From NCBI GenBank assembly GCA_018368455.1, contig JAGZEG010000009.1, forward strand, positions 1 through 64,000: a stretch of DNA of 64,000 bases, in the 5' to 3' direction. Every line of letters begins with the position of its first letter. Position 1 is the first letter of the stretch. Origin of the DNA: Coriobacteriia bacterium (lineage in GTDB: Bacteria > Actinomycetota > Coriobacteriia > Coriobacteriales > UMGS124). Below are positions 43,387 to 52,913 of the stretch, piece after piece. Made by a program: the position numbers and the translations under genes. The notes below the pieces were generated by a model. The model had not been told where the DNA came from and did no database searches. It worked only from the letters and a program-made list of their open reading frames with translations.

Positions 43387-43810
43387 AGTGCATCCATGCA
43401 TGATACCCGAAGTTCGCCTCGAGCGGGAGGCTCGCGGGCGTGCGAGGTTCGACAGGCTCGCTAGACCTCCACGTACGGTTTGACGTTCGGCGGCGCTGAC
43501 TTGTGGGTTACGCCTGCGGGGCCCGTTTTGCGCGCAGGGATGCGTTTGGTGGCCAGGAATCCAGGCCGTGAATGGGGGAGACCGAGGCCGCACTGCCTTC
43601 TCGGATTAAAACTGCAGGTGGCGGTTGAGGCGGACGCTTCGCGGGGCTTCGAGGCAGTTCACGAGCTCGGTTTCTGGCCGCGGATCGCCCCTTCGTGTGT
43701 AGGATGCGTGCGCAAGAAGGTCGCGGGCTGCCCTTTCCCGTGGCGCGCGTGCCTTCGAGGCTGCCGGCTCGTCGTATCCTCGGAAGCCGCTGCGCCTAGC
43801 CGTACCCGGT
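43387..43810. other. Gene-free region between tRNA-Leu and sbcC
   Basis: No supportable gene. It holds copy 5 of the dispersed repeat on the minus strand (43551-43681). Fragments of protein-like reading frames here follow the repeat rather than any conserved gene. Confidence 0.55.
43551..43681 (-). repeat. Dispersed repeat, copy 5 (extended)
   Basis: On the minus strand it begins GCGGCCAGAAACCGAGCTCG then TGAAC (43681-43657), as in the copies at 57,487 and 61,044. It ends with the core CATTCACGGCCTGGATTCCT then GGCC (43573-43551). The middle part differs from those copies. It lies downstream of sbcC in the same direction. Confidence 0.65.
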
Positions 43811-43843
43811 GCCCTCGGGCCGCATGTCGTGCGACCCGAGGGC
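43811..43843 (-). terminator. Hairpin after sbcC
   Basis: GCCCTCGGG..CGCA / TGCG..CCCGAGGGC, a nearly perfect stem of about 13 bp, 7 bp beyond the sbcC stop on the minus strand; no T-run. Confidence 0.5.
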
Positions 43844-43849
43844 CTCCCG

Positions 43850-46800
43850 CTAGACCTCCATGCGCAGCGTGGAGCCGGTTCGCCCGTGCTCGACGATGAT
43901 CTTGCGATCGATGCTCTCCTTGAGCTCCTCGACGTGGCTGATGATGCCGACGAGCTTTCCCCCGCCCGACAGCTCGCCCAGCGTCTTGATGGCAAGCTGC
44001 AACGACTCTTGATCCAGCGAGCCAAAGCCCTCGTCGATGAACATCGTGTTGAGCTCGATGCCGCCCGAGCGCGCCTGCACGACGTCGGACAGGCCGAGCG
44101 CCATGGCAAGCGACGCCTTGAACGACTCGCCTCCCGACAGCGACTTCGCATCGCGCTGCTTGCCGGTGTGGTGGTCGAGCACGTCGAGGTCGAGGCCGGC
44201 CAGCTTGTTCTTCGTGGCGGCCGTGTCGCGGCGCAGCAGCTCGTAGCGGCCGTCTGTCATGAGCGCCAGGCGGCGGTTCGCGGCGCACAGCATGCGGTCG
44301 AAGTACGTGGCCTGCAGATACGTCTCGAAGGCGATGCGGTCCTTGCCGCCGCGCAGGTTGCCGTTGGCGGCGTTGGCGAGCTCCGCGACCTCGTCGTAGC
44401 GCTGCGTGAGCCCCGCCCCCTCCTTCTCCACGCGCCGCAGCCTCTCCAGCACGTCGCTGTTGGACGACAGGTCGGCCGAGGCCTGCGTGAGCAGGGCGCT
44501 CGCCTCGTCGCGCAGGGTGGCGGCGTCGTTGAGGGCCGCCTGCGCCCGGTCCACACGTGCCTGAGCGCGGCCGAGCGGACTGAGCGGGGTGGCGTCGCAG
44601 GCGACGGGTGCGCTTCCGGCCGCAGGGAAGGCGGCTGCGCCACTCTCGAGCGCTTTCGCCTCGCGCGCGACGCCGTCTCCGTCCGCCGCCTCTATCTCGC
44701 TCGAGTCGCCGCCCTTGCTGGCCGCGTTGACGTTGCGCGCCTCGTCCGCCGCACCCGTGCCCGTCTCGGCCCCCTCCGCCTCGTCGGCGTCGTCGGGCTC
44801 CTGGCTCGCCAGCGTCTCGATCTGCGCCGTGAGCCGCGCGATGCCCGCCGCCAGCTCGTCGCGCCGCTTGCGTGCCTGCGCCAGCTCCTCGTCGAGCACG
44901 CGCACCCGGGAGGCGAGCCCCTCGACGCACGCCTGCGCTTCGTCGCGGCTCGCATGCGATAGTGCGCTTCCGATGCTCTCGACGCGCGCCGCAAGTCGCT
45001 CGCAGGTCGTGTGCGCTTCGGTGCGCTCCCGCTCGCAGGCGTCCGCCCGCTCCTGCGCCACGCGCGCTTGCTCGGCCAGTGCTTCGGCCTGCGAGCGCAT
45101 CCCCGCGACGCGCTCGGCCAGCGTCTCGGCCGCCCGGCTCGCCGCCTCGGCCTCGGCAAGTGCTGCGTTGGCCGCCTCGGCCTCGGCTCGCGCGCCGTTC
45201 TCGTCGGCCAGCGCCAGGCTGCCCGCTAGCTGCTCGACGCTTGCGCGTGCCGCCGCCAGCTGGCGTCCGAGCTCTGCATGCGCCTCCTGAGCTGCCGTCA
45301 GCTCCGCGCGGCTGCGCGTCGCATGCTGTTCGGCCTGTGCCAGCTGCGTGCGCGCCTGCTCGTAGCGTGCTCGCTCCCGCGCGGCGTCGCTGGCCTGCGC
45401 ACGCGTCTCGGCAAGCTGCTCCTCAAGCTCGTCGGCTCGCTGCTTGAGAGCCTCAGCGCTGCCGTGGGCGTCTTCGAGCTGCCCGACTGTCGCCGCGCGC
45501 TCCGCAAGGACGGCCTGGGCCTCCTGGCACGTTGCCGCGGCGCGCTGCATGGCGGCGCGGGCATCCTCGCTGGCCTGTTGGGCGGCGCGGTAGGCGTCTT
45601 CGCTGGGAACCTCGTCGACGCAGCTTGCGGGGTGGGGATGGGCAGTCGACCCGCAGACCGGGCACGGTTCACCTTCGACCAGGCGGCGCGCCAGAACGCC
45701 GGCCTGGCCGTCGAGAAACGCGCGCTCAACGCCGCGAGACGCCTCGTCTACCTGCGAGAACGTCGCCTGGGCCCGCTGGTAGGCCTCCTGCAGCCCCATC
45801 AGTTTGCGCTCGGCGTCCCCGCACTGTTCCGTGGCGCGCGCGAGCTCATCGGCGTGCGCGCGCACCTGGCGCAAGCGCTCTTCGAGTTCGCTGACGCGTC
45901 CCTGCTCCCGGGCCGCCCGCGCCGGCGCACCGGCGAGAGCCTCCTCGGTCGTCCGTAGCTCGCTCGCTTTGCCCTCGAGCGTCGCAAGCGCCTCCTGGAC
46001 GTCGGCGGCGAGCCCTGCCGCCCGACTCTCTCGCTCGGCGAGCTCCTCGCAGCGCTTCCGGGCGGTTGCGAGCTTCTCGTGGGCCCGCAGCTGCTCGGCT
46101 GCCGCCTCGGCGCGCCCCTGGGCTGCCTGCTGCGCCGCCTGCGCGCGGGCGAGCGCAGCGTCGGCGTCGCGGTGCTCCTCGACGAATGCCTGCGCCTCCG
46201 CGAGCTTTCCCGCAAGCGCTTGGGCCTTCTCGGCAACCTGGGTCGCCTGTCGGGCCGCCCGCTCCTCACCTGCGCGCGCCTTCTCGAGTTCCGCGCGCGC
46301 GTCCTCGAGCTCGTCGTAGCGCGGCAGCGCCTCCTGCTCGGCTCCGAGCCGCCTCGCCAGCTCCTCGCGCTCGTCGCGCCGGCCCTCCGCCGCCGCGAGC
46401 GCCTCGTCGGCCGCGGGCAGCTGCCCCTGCAGGCGTCCCAGATCCGCCCGGGCGCCTTCGGCCTGCTCGGCGCGCGTCCGGGCCTGCTGCGCGCGCTCCA
46501 AGGCGGCGCTCGCGGCCGTGACGGCGGCGTTGCGCTCGTCGAGCAGGCTCTCGAGCTCCTTGACGCGCTGCCGTCCCTCGCGCACCAGGTCGCCGAGCAC
46601 GTCGATGAGCTGACCACCGCCCGAGCCGCTCTCGCCGGCGCTCTCGCCCGCCGGCGCGTCGGCGTCCCGCGAGCTTCCCGCCACTCCCGTCTTGCCCGCA
46701 AGCGCCACGATGTCGGCGCGCGGGTCGTCCTCCGCCATGCGCACCTGCTTCGCGTAGAGCCGCACCTGCTCGCGCAGCTGCTGCGTCTGACCGTAGAGCT

Positions 46801-47386
46801 CCCTGCGCCGTGCGTCGAGGTTGTCCTGCAACTGCCGGTAGGGCGCTGTCTCGAACAGCTTGCGGAATATCTCGCTGCGCTCTGCCGTCTCAGCTGACAG
46901 CAGCTTGCGGAAGTCTCCCTGGGCGATCATCACGATCTGCCCGAACTCTTCGCGCGTGATGCCCAACAGCCCCTCGATGGCCTCGTTGACCTGCTTGACT
47001 CCCTCGTAGGGCGTCTCGCGCCCGGGCACGTGCAGCTCGGCGCGGGCGTCCTGCGTGGCGATCTTGCCCTTCTGCCGCAGGTGGGGGCGCTGGTATTCCG
47101 GATTGCGCCGCACGCGATACGTCTCGCCGTGGTATTCGAACGAGAGCTCGACGAACGTCTCGGTCGACGGGTCGGCAAAGTCGCTGCGCAGCGAGCGGGC
47201 CGTGCGATATGTGCCGCTGGGCTGGCCGAACAGGGCGAACTCGATGGCGTCGAACAGCGTCGTCTTGCCGGCTCCCGTGTCACCGGTCACGAGGTAGATG
47301 CCCTCGCGCCCCAGCTGTTCGAAATCGACCTCCACGACGCCGGCATACGGACCGAACGCGCTCATCGTCAGGTGTAGCGGCCTCAC
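43850..47386 (-). CDS. sbcC: Exonuclease subunit SbcC (Rad50-like ATPase)
   Basis: A 1178-residue SMC-like ATPase. The Walker A GDTGAGKTTLFD is at ~35-46 after LTMSAFGPYAG; long coiled coils occupy most of the middle; the zinc hook is GEPCPVCGSTAHPHP near residue ~570; then come ABC signature KSLSGGESFKASLAMALG and Walker B MFIDEGFGSLD. With SbcD it opens DNA hairpins and processes palindromes and blocked ends. The GTG start follows the sbcD stop directly, with no gap. An Asp/Glu-rich insertion (DEAEGAETGTGAADEA) lies between the second coil and the C-terminal ATPase half. Confidence 0.93.
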   Translation of the reverse strand: MRPLHLTMSAFGPYAGVVEVDFEQLGREGIYLVTGDTGAGKTTLFDAIEFALFGQPSGTYRTARSLRSDFADPSTETFVELSFEYHGETYRVRRNPEYQRPHLRQKGKIATQDARAELHVPGRETPYEGVKQVNEAIEGLLGITREEFGQIVMIAQGDFRKLLSAETAERSEIFRKLFETAPYRQLQDNLDARRRELYGQTQQLREQVRLYAKQVRMAEDDPRADIVALAGKTGVAGSSRDADAPAGESAGESGSGGGQLIDVLGDLVREGRQRVKELESLLDERNAAVTAASAALERAQQARTRAEQAEGARADLGRLQGQLPAADEALAAAEGRRDEREELARRLGAEQEALPRYDELEDARAELEKARAGEERAARQATQVAEKAQALAGKLAEAQAFVEEHRDADAALARAQAAQQAAQGRAEAAAEQLRAHEKLATARKRCEELAERESRAAGLAADVQEALATLEGKASELRTTEEALAGAPARAAREQGRVSELEERLRQVRAHADELARATEQCGDAERKLMGLQEAYQRAQATFSQVDEASRGVERAFLDGQAGVLARRLVEGEPCPVCGSTAHPHPASCVDEVPSEDAYRAAQQASEDARAAMQRAAATCQEAQAVLAERAATVGQLEDAHGSAEALKQRADELEEQLAETRAQASDAARERARYEQARTQLAQAEQHATRSRAELTAAQEAHAELGRQLAAARASVEQLAGSLALADENGARAEAEAANAALAEAEAASRAAETLAERVAGMRSQAEALAEQARVAQERADACERERTEAHTTCERLAARVESIGSALSHASRDEAQACVEGLASRVRVLDEELAQARKRRDELAAGIARLTAQIETLASQEPDDADEAEGAETGTGAADEARNVNAASKGGDSSEIEAADGDGVAREAKALESGAAAFPAAGSAPVACDATPLSPLGRAQARVDRAQAALNDAATLRDEASALLTQASADLSSNSDVLERLRRVEKEGAGLTQRYDEVAELANAANGNLRGGKDRIAFETYLQATYFDRMLCAANRRLALMTDGRYELLRRDTAATKNKLAGLDLDVLDHHTGKQRDAKSLSGGESFKASLAMALGLSDVVQARSGGIELNTMFIDEGFGSLDQESLQLAIKTLGELSGGGKLVGIISHVEELKESIDRKIIVEHGRTGSTLRMEV

Positions 47387-48532
47387 CTACATCACCCCCA
47401 GCTTCTCGAGCTCGTCGACGACGATGGAGCGCTGCTCCTCGCTCATCGGCGCCCCAACTTGTCGCTCGAAGAACTCCTCGAAGTGCTCGAGCGGGCTGCG
47501 GTTGCTGTCGAGCGAGGCTGTCTGCCCCTGGAGCCCTGCCGCCTTCGAGCGCGTGTTCTCGTAGCGAAAGCCCAGCAGCCGGGGATAGCAGGCGCGCAGG
47601 CGAGGCAGGGCTTCCACCGTCTCGCGCTCGTCGGTGAGCACGGCGTACACGTAGTCGTTCGGGTCGGCCGCTGCCAGCGTCTCGGGGGCGCACAGCTCGT
47701 CGAGCGTGCAGCGGGGCATGCGCACGTCGTGCAGCGGCGCCATGTCCACGAGCTCGATGCGCGCCGGCTCACCCTTGGGTCCCAGCTCCACGAGGGGCGC
47801 CGACTTGTGGTGGCTCGCCTCGTCGATGGAGTACTTGAGCGGGCTGCCGCTGTAGCGCACCTCGTCGCGCCCGACGCGCTGGGGGCGGTGGATGTGCCCG
47901 AGCGCCACGTAGTCGAACGTGTCGAACACGCTGGCGTCCACGTTGTCGAGGCCGCCGACGCTCACCTCGGAGCCTGCCATCTCGGGCGCCGATCCCCCCG
48001 CTGTCACGAACTGGTGGGCGAGCGCCACGTTGCGCTGTGCCGTGTCGATGTCGCAGGCCTCGATGACTGTGCGCAGGGCATCGGTGTACGAGTCGATGTG
48101 CGCTTCTGGGAAGAACGCTCGCACGGTGGCGGGGCGCAGGAACGGGATGAGCCAGAACGTCACCGGGCTGAACTCGTCCTCCAGCGTGTAGTGTGCGACT
48201 GTGCCGTCGTACACGGGCGAGATCATAACGTTGCGTTGGGCGAACAGGCTCGACCCGTACGCGACGCGCTCGGCCGAGTCGTGGTTGCCCGAGGAAACAA
48301 ACGTCGGGACGCCCAGCGCTGCGGCGCGGGCGAGGAAGAAGTCGACGAGGGCCACGGCGTCGGCCGAGGGCGCGGACTTGTCGTAGACGTCGCCTGCCAC
48401 GAGCAGGGCGTCGGCCTTGCGGGTGCGCACGACGTCGAGAATGGCGCTCAGGATGTGCCGCTGGTCGTCAGCCAGCGAGAACTCGCTGAGTCGCTTGCCG
48501 ATGTGCAGGTCGCTGACGTGCAGAAACCGCAT
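47387..48532 (-). CDS. sbcD: Exonuclease subunit SbcD (Mre11-like nuclease)
   Basis: A 381-residue calcineurin-fold nuclease. Phosphoesterase motifs in order: LHVSDLHIGKRL (metal Asp/His), LLVAGDVYDKSAPS, FVSSGNHDSAERV, LAHQFV and VALGHIHRPQRV; then RYSGSPLKYSIDE, typical of SbcD. The ~110-residue C-terminal part binds SbcC. AAAGGAGG lies 6 bp before this ATG; the 11 upstream codons in frame lack it. It is first in the sbcDC pair. Palindrome cleavage is notable here, because the window has several long inverted repeats. Confidence 0.93.
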   Translation of the reverse strand: MRFLHVSDLHIGKRLSEFSLADDQRHILSAILDVVRTRKADALLVAGDVYDKSAPSADAVALVDFFLARAAALGVPTFVSSGNHDSAERVAYGSSLFAQRNVMISPVYDGTVAHYTLEDEFSPVTFWLIPFLRPATVRAFFPEAHIDSYTDALRTVIEACDIDTAQRNVALAHQFVTAGGSAPEMAGSEVSVGGLDNVDASVFDTFDYVALGHIHRPQRVGRDEVRYSGSPLKYSIDEASHHKSAPLVELGPKGEPARIELVDMAPLHDVRMPRCTLDELCAPETLAAADPNDYVYAVLTDERETVEALPRLRACYPRLLGFRYENTRSKAAGLQGQTASLDSNRSPLEHFEEFFERQVGAPMSEEQRSIVVDELEKLGVM

Positions 48533-48759
48533 GGATCCTCCTTTGATGCGCCCCTTGGGGCCCACCGACTGCGCTTGGGACGTACATTGGGGACTACTCT
48601 ACAATGAGGTATAGACGGAAACGCCCGCCGCAGTCCCGTCGCGTGGCTTTGACATGCCGGACACATGCGCGCAACGCGTCCGCCGTACGATGAGCCTGTT
48701 CAGAGAAGCGCGCGGGATTGCGTGCACGCAACGGTTGCAAGACGAAGGGGACGAGCGCG

Positions 48760-49968
48760 ATGGCATACGACTTCACGACAAAGGTCGATCGCACGGGCTG
48801 CGGCGCGGCGAAGTGGGAGGGCATGTTCGCGTCGTGCCCGGACGTCCCGAAAGGCATCGTCCCCTTCTCGGTCGCAGACATGGAGTTCGTCGAGGCGCCC
48901 CAGGTGCGCGAGGCCATTCGCGGCGTCGCCGACACGGTGCTCGGCTACACGGAGCCGACGTCTGCGTACTATGACGCCGTCGTCGGCTGGATGAAGCGCC
49001 GTCACAACTGGGATGTCGAGAAGGACTGGATCGTCACGTCGCCGGGTGTCGTCCCGGCGCTCTACTGGATGGTGAAGGCGTTCACCGAGCCGGGCGAGGG
49101 CGTCATCATCCAGTCGCCTGTGTACTACCCGTTCAAGATGTCCATCGAGAACACGGGCCGCACGGTCGTCGAGAACCCGCTGACTCTCGTCGACGACGGC
49201 ACGGCTAACGAGCATTACGAGATGGACTTCGACGACCTCGAGAAGAAGGCCGCAGATCCCAACGCCAAGATGATCATCCTGTGCAGCCCGCACAACCCGG
49301 TCGGGCGCGTGTGGACGGCTGACGAGCTGCGCCAGGCCATCGACATCTGCCTCGCGCACGACCTCATCGTCGTGTGTGACGAGATCCACAACGACCTCAT
49401 TTTGCCGGGCCACGAGCACACGGTCAGCGCGACGGTCGTGCCGGCCGACAAGCTCGACCGCGTCGTCGTGTGCACGGCGCCGTCCAAGACGTTCAACCTG
49501 GCGGGCCTGCAGTGCTCCAACATCTTCATCCCCGGCAAGGAGCTGCGCGAGCGCTACATCAAGGTGGCGATGACGGAGAACGGCCTCATGGGGCTCAACG
49601 CCTTCGCCTACCCCGTGTGCGCGGCCGTGTACAACGGTGCCGAGGACTGGCTCGACGAGTTGCGCGACGTCCTGGCGACGAACCACCAGCTGTTCGTCGA
49701 CATGCTGGGCGAGCGCGCGCCCAAGGCCCACGTGTTCGAGCTCGAGGGCACGTACCTGCAGTGGGTCGACTTCCGCTACCTGGGCATGAGCAACGAGGAG
49801 CTCGAGAAGTTCATGCATGAGAAGGCGTACCTGTTCCTCGACGAGGGCTACCTGTTCGGTGAGGCGGGCTCCGGCTTCGAGCGCTTCAACATCGCCTGCC
49901 CCACCGAGGTCCTGCGCGAGGCTCTCACGCGCCTGTGTGACGCCCTTGACGAGCTGGGCAAGGAGTAG
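48760..49968 (+). CDS. MalY/PatB-type pyridoxal C-S lyase (cystathionine beta-lyase)
   Basis: A 402-residue PLP enzyme of fold type I. MalY/PatB signatures: VPFSVADMEFVEAPQVREAI near the start, LGYTEPTSAYYDAVVGWMK, WIVTSPGVVPALYWMVKAFT, ILCSPHNPVGRVW (PLP Asn), VVCDEIHNDLIL and the PLP-lysine region CTAPSKTFNLAGLQ. It splits cystathionine or cysteine-type substrates into pyruvate, ammonia and a thiol. It precedes an amino-acid ABC importer that may bring in cysteine or cystine, but the two are separated by 326 bp with a hairpin. GAAGGGG precedes the ATG. Confidence 0.88.
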   Translation: MAYDFTTKVDRTGCGAAKWEGMFASCPDVPKGIVPFSVADMEFVEAPQVREAIRGVADTVLGYTEPTSAYYDAVVGWMKRRHNWDVEKDWIVTSPGVVPALYWMVKAFTEPGEGVIIQSPVYYPFKMSIENTGRTVVENPLTLVDDGTANEHYEMDFDDLEKKAADPNAKMIILCSPHNPVGRVWTADELRQAIDICLAHDLIVVCDEIHNDLILPGHEHTVSATVVPADKLDRVVVCTAPSKTFNLAGLQCSNIFIPGKELRERYIKVAMTENGLMGLNAFAYPVCAAVYNGAEDWLDELRDVLATNHQLFVDMLGERAPKAHVFELEGTYLQWVDFRYLGMSNEELEKFMHEKAYLFLDEGYLFGEAGSGFERFNIACPTEVLREALTRLCDALDELGKE

Positions 49969-50294
49969 CGAGCTCGTTTTCGTGCCATCCATCATTGCGA
50001 CGCTTCCTATCGGGGCGCGGCATCCCTCTCAGGGGTGTCGCGCCCCCTTGCGTTTGCGCCGCTCGGTGCCGCGTGTGCCCGGGGCCCGCGTTTCGAAGCC
50101 TGACACCCCTCGTTAACAGGGGAGTTGGGTTTTCGCAACGCGATTGGCCTCGAACGTTACGCTGCTGGGAATGGGGCTGACACATGCGCGAAACGGGGCG
50201 CTCCTAGCATTGTTGTCGTAATCGGAGGCCAGCCGGAGCCCCCTCGGATGAGGTTCCGGCAGACCCAGACGATGTCGATGCAAAGGAGGGCCCC
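49969..50294 (+). other. Leader region of the ABC importer operon
   Basis: 326 bp with no gene. It starts with the terminator-like hairpin (50012-50046), then a short dyad CCCCTCGTTAACAGGGG (50106-50122). A second hairpin, GCCGGAGCC / GGTTCCGGC (about 50233-50261), lies close to the importer start and could be a leader structure. I recognise no known riboswitch. Confidence 0.45.
50012..50046 (+). terminator. Hairpin after the C-S lyase gene
   Basis: Sixteen-bp stem GGGGCGCGGCATCCCT / AGGGGTGTCGCGCCCC (G-T and one mismatch) with a 3-nt loop, followed by CTTGCGTTTG, a weak T tract. Confidence 0.55.
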
Positions 50295-51335
50295 ATGGAC
50301 AACGCGGTGTATGGCGGCAAGAAGGGCTCGTGCGCAGAGGGACTGTCCCGTCGCGGCTTTCTCAAGGCTGCCGGGGCCACGCTGGTCGGTGCTGGCCTGA
50401 TGGCCGTCCTGCCTGGCTGCGGCGCCGACACGTCGGGCGAGACGGCTCCGGCGTCCTCCGACAGCGCGACGGCGGGCTCCACGGGCGGCAAGGAGATAAA
50501 GATCGTCGTCATGAACGCCAACAAGCCGTTCTGCTACCTGGAGGCCGACGGCTCGACCATCGCGGGCTACGACGTCGAGTCGCTCAAGCTGTGCGAGGAG
50601 AAGCTCGGCGGCAAGTACACGTTTAAGTTCGATGCCATGGACTTCAACACGATGATCTCGTCACTGCAGTCCGGCTCGTGCGACATGGTGTCGTGCTGCC
50701 TCGTTCCCAACGACGACCGCCGCTCCAAGTTCCTGTTCCCCGACGAGCCCTATGTGCTGACGCCAATGGAGTTCGTCGTCGCCAAGGGCTCGGGCCTCAA
50801 GACCATGGAGGACATGGCGGGCAAGACGATCGTGACGTCGCCTGTGACGTACGAGTACGGCATGCTCAAGGCCTACAACGAGGAGAACCCCGACAAGGCC
50901 GTCGTCCTCAAGGAGTACGACTCCTCGACCGGGGCCGACTACATCCGCATGGTCGCCAACGGCCAGGCCGACGGCTACCTCGTGTACGAGGCGGGCTTCG
51001 ATGACCTCGTCAAGGCGGCAAGCGTCGAGGTCGACCACACCGACGTCGTGCTGACCGAGTCCTGCTACTACATGGTGTCCCAGAAGAACCAGGAGCTCTG
51101 CGACGACTTGGCGGCTGCGCTCGAGACGGCCAAGGAGGACGGCTCGCTCGCCGAGCTCTCGCAGAAGTGGTTCGACGGGACAGACGTCTTCTCGAAGTAT
51201 GCCGGCGTGCTCTCCGACAACGAGCTGCTCGCCCAGGCGAAGACGGCTGGCGCGGCCTCCTCGGCTGCGGACGGCGAGACGCGTGGCGCCTCTGCCTCGT
51301 CCGAGAAGGACGCCGCCTCCTCGTCGGCCGACTAG
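50295..51335 (+). CDS. Amino-acid ABC transporter substrate-binding lipoprotein
   Basis: A 346-residue exported binding protein of family 3 (polar amino acids). The N-terminus has a twin-arginine motif LSRRGFLKAAG (17-27) running into a lipobox VLPGC (Cys42), so it is probably Tat-exported and lipid-anchored. The mature core has NKPFCYLEADGSTIAGYDVE, the family opening, then DFNTMISSLQSGSCDMV and GKTIVTSP. The C-terminal ~35 residues are a Ser/Ala/Asp-rich tail outside the fold. AAAGGAGGG precedes the ATG. The ligand cannot be read; cystine is a guess from the C-S lyase gene nearby. Confidence 0.88.
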   Translation: MDNAVYGGKKGSCAEGLSRRGFLKAAGATLVGAGLMAVLPGCGADTSGETAPASSDSATAGSTGGKEIKIVVMNANKPFCYLEADGSTIAGYDVESLKLCEEKLGGKYTFKFDAMDFNTMISSLQSGSCDMVSCCLVPNDDRRSKFLFPDEPYVLTPMEFVVAKGSGLKTMEDMAGKTIVTSPVTYEYGMLKAYNEENPDKAVVLKEYDSSTGADYIRMVANGQADGYLVYEAGFDDLVKAASVEVDHTDVVLTESCYYMVSQKNQELCDDLAAALETAKEDGSLAELSQKWFDGTDVFSKYAGVLSDNELLAQAKTAGAASSAADGETRGASASSEKDAASSSAD

Positions 51336-51389
51336 GGCTCGTCCGGCGACGTGTCGGTCGCGAGGTCCCGTGAGAGGATGTGACATCCC

Positions 51390-52097
51390 ATGACGTACGT
51401 GGTGTACCCGGAGAGGATCCCGGGGTTCATCCTGAACGTGCTCCAAGCGTTTCCCACGACGATGGTCATCATGTTTGCGACGCTGGCGATCTCGCTCGTG
51501 CTCGGGTTCCTCGTGGCGCTGGCGCAGCTCAGCAAGAAGCGCTGGGCTCAGGTGATCGCCCGTGGCTGGATCTCGTTCATGCGCGGCATCCCGGCGCTCG
51601 TCATGATATTCCTGCTGTACTTCGCGCTGCCCCAGGTGCTGCTCGCGACGGTGGGCATCAACATCGCGAGCGCCACGAAGATGAACTTCATCATCGCCGC
51701 CCTTTCTCTCATCGCGAGCGCCAACATGGGCGAGATGATGCGCTCTGCTTACCTGACCGTTCCCAAGACGCAGATGGAGGCCTGCCTCGCGGTCGGCATG
51801 ACGCCGGCCCAGGCCGTGCGCCGCGTCATCCTGCCGCAGGCCGTCGTCGTCGCCATCCCGCTGTTCGGCAACAACCTCATCATGCTGTTCAAGGAGACGT
51901 CGCTTGCGTTCTCCATCGGCGTCATCGACATGATGGGCCGCGCCAACGTCGTGTCGGCCGCCAACTACGGCGCCTATCGCCTCGAGCTCTACGTGGCCGT
52001 CGCCGTCATCTACTGGGTCGTGTGCGTCGTGATCATGCTCGTGTTCGCAGGCCTCGAGCGCGGCGCCACGCGCAGCCGCCGCCCAGCGCGGGCCTAG
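51390..52097 (+). CDS. Amino-acid ABC transporter permease 1
   Basis: A 235-residue inner-membrane permease of the HisM/GlnP family with about five helices. FMRGIPALVMIFLLYFALPQ is the typical family opening. The ATPase-docking EAA-like loop MEACLAVGMTPAQAVRRVIL is at ~130-150, followed by PQAVVVAIPLFGNNLI. It is the second gene of the importer operon and pairs with the permease that follows. Confidence 0.9.
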   Translation: MTYVVYPERIPGFILNVLQAFPTTMVIMFATLAISLVLGFLVALAQLSKKRWAQVIARGWISFMRGIPALVMIFLLYFALPQVLLATVGINIASATKMNFIIAALSLIASANMGEMMRSAYLTVPKTQMEACLAVGMTPAQAVRRVILPQAVVVAIPLFGNNLIMLFKETSLAFSIGVIDMMGRANVVSAANYGAYRLELYVAVAVIYWVVCVVIMLVFAGLERGATRSRRPARA

Positions 52098-52118
52098 GCG
52101 AGAGGGAGGCTGATACCC

Positions 52119-52898
52119 ATGACGTTTGACGCCGGCTTCATATTCGAGACGTTCCCGCTCGTGCTCCAGGCCGTGCCCGTGACGCTGCTCATGGTCATCG
52201 TGGCCGCGCCGCTGGGCTGGCTGCTTGGCTTCCTCATGGCCGAGTGCCGCGTGAACCACATCCCCGTGCTCGGCCAGCTCGTGACCGTCTTCGTGTCCCT
52301 GATGCGCTCCGTGCCCGAGGTCGTGCTGCTCTACGTGATGTACTACCTCATGCCGGTTGTGCTCTACAACTACTTCCTGTCCATCGGCCTCGAGGTCAAC
52401 ATCGCGGCCGTGCCCTCCATCGTGTTCGCCATCGTCACGTTCGTGCTCAACCAGTCCGCCTACGCCTCCGAGGTGTTCCGCGCGGCCATCGCCTCGGTCG
52501 ACCGCGTCCAGCTCGAGGCTGCCTACGCGGTTGGCATGACGAAGTCGCAGGCCATGGTGCGTGTCATCCTGCCTCAGGCTATCGTGAGCGCCATTCCCAA
52601 CCTCAACGGCCTGTTCGTCGGCCTGCTGCAGGGCACGTCTCTGGCCTACTTCGTCGGTGTCCACGAGATCATGGCGACGAGCATCGTCGCGGCGAACCAG
52701 AGCTATGCCTACTTGGAGGCATATGTGCTCACGACGATCATCTATGAGGTTCTGAGCTATATCATCAACCGCATCTTCCGCGTCATCGAGCGCAGGGCGG
52801 GCCAGTTCCGCACGGGCAGGTCCCAGCCCAAGGCCCTGGCGAAGAGCGCTTCCGGCACGGACGGCGGCGCGAAGCGTCCCGCGGCAGCGACGGCATAG
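52119..52898 (+). CDS. Amino-acid ABC transporter permease 2
   Basis: A 259-residue permease of the same family: FVSLMRSVPEVVLLYVMYYL, the EAA-like loop LEAAYAVGMTKSQAMVRVIL and PQAIVSAIPNLNGLFVGLLQ. Having two different permeases implies a heterodimeric channel, as in the histidine and glutamate systems. The C-terminal ~35 residues are a basic Ala/Lys extension. GAGGGAGG precedes the ATG. Confidence 0.9.
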   Translation: MTFDAGFIFETFPLVLQAVPVTLLMVIVAAPLGWLLGFLMAECRVNHIPVLGQLVTVFVSLMRSVPEVVLLYVMYYLMPVVLYNYFLSIGLEVNIAAVPSIVFAIVTFVLNQSAYASEVFRAAIASVDRVQLEAAYAVGMTKSQAMVRVILPQAIVSAIPNLNGLFVGLLQGTSLAYFVGVHEIMATSIVAANQSYAYLEAYVLTTIIYEVLSYIINRIFRVIERRAGQFRTGRSQPKALAKSASGTDGGAKRPAAATA

Positions 52899-52913
52899 AG
52901 AGAGGACGAAACC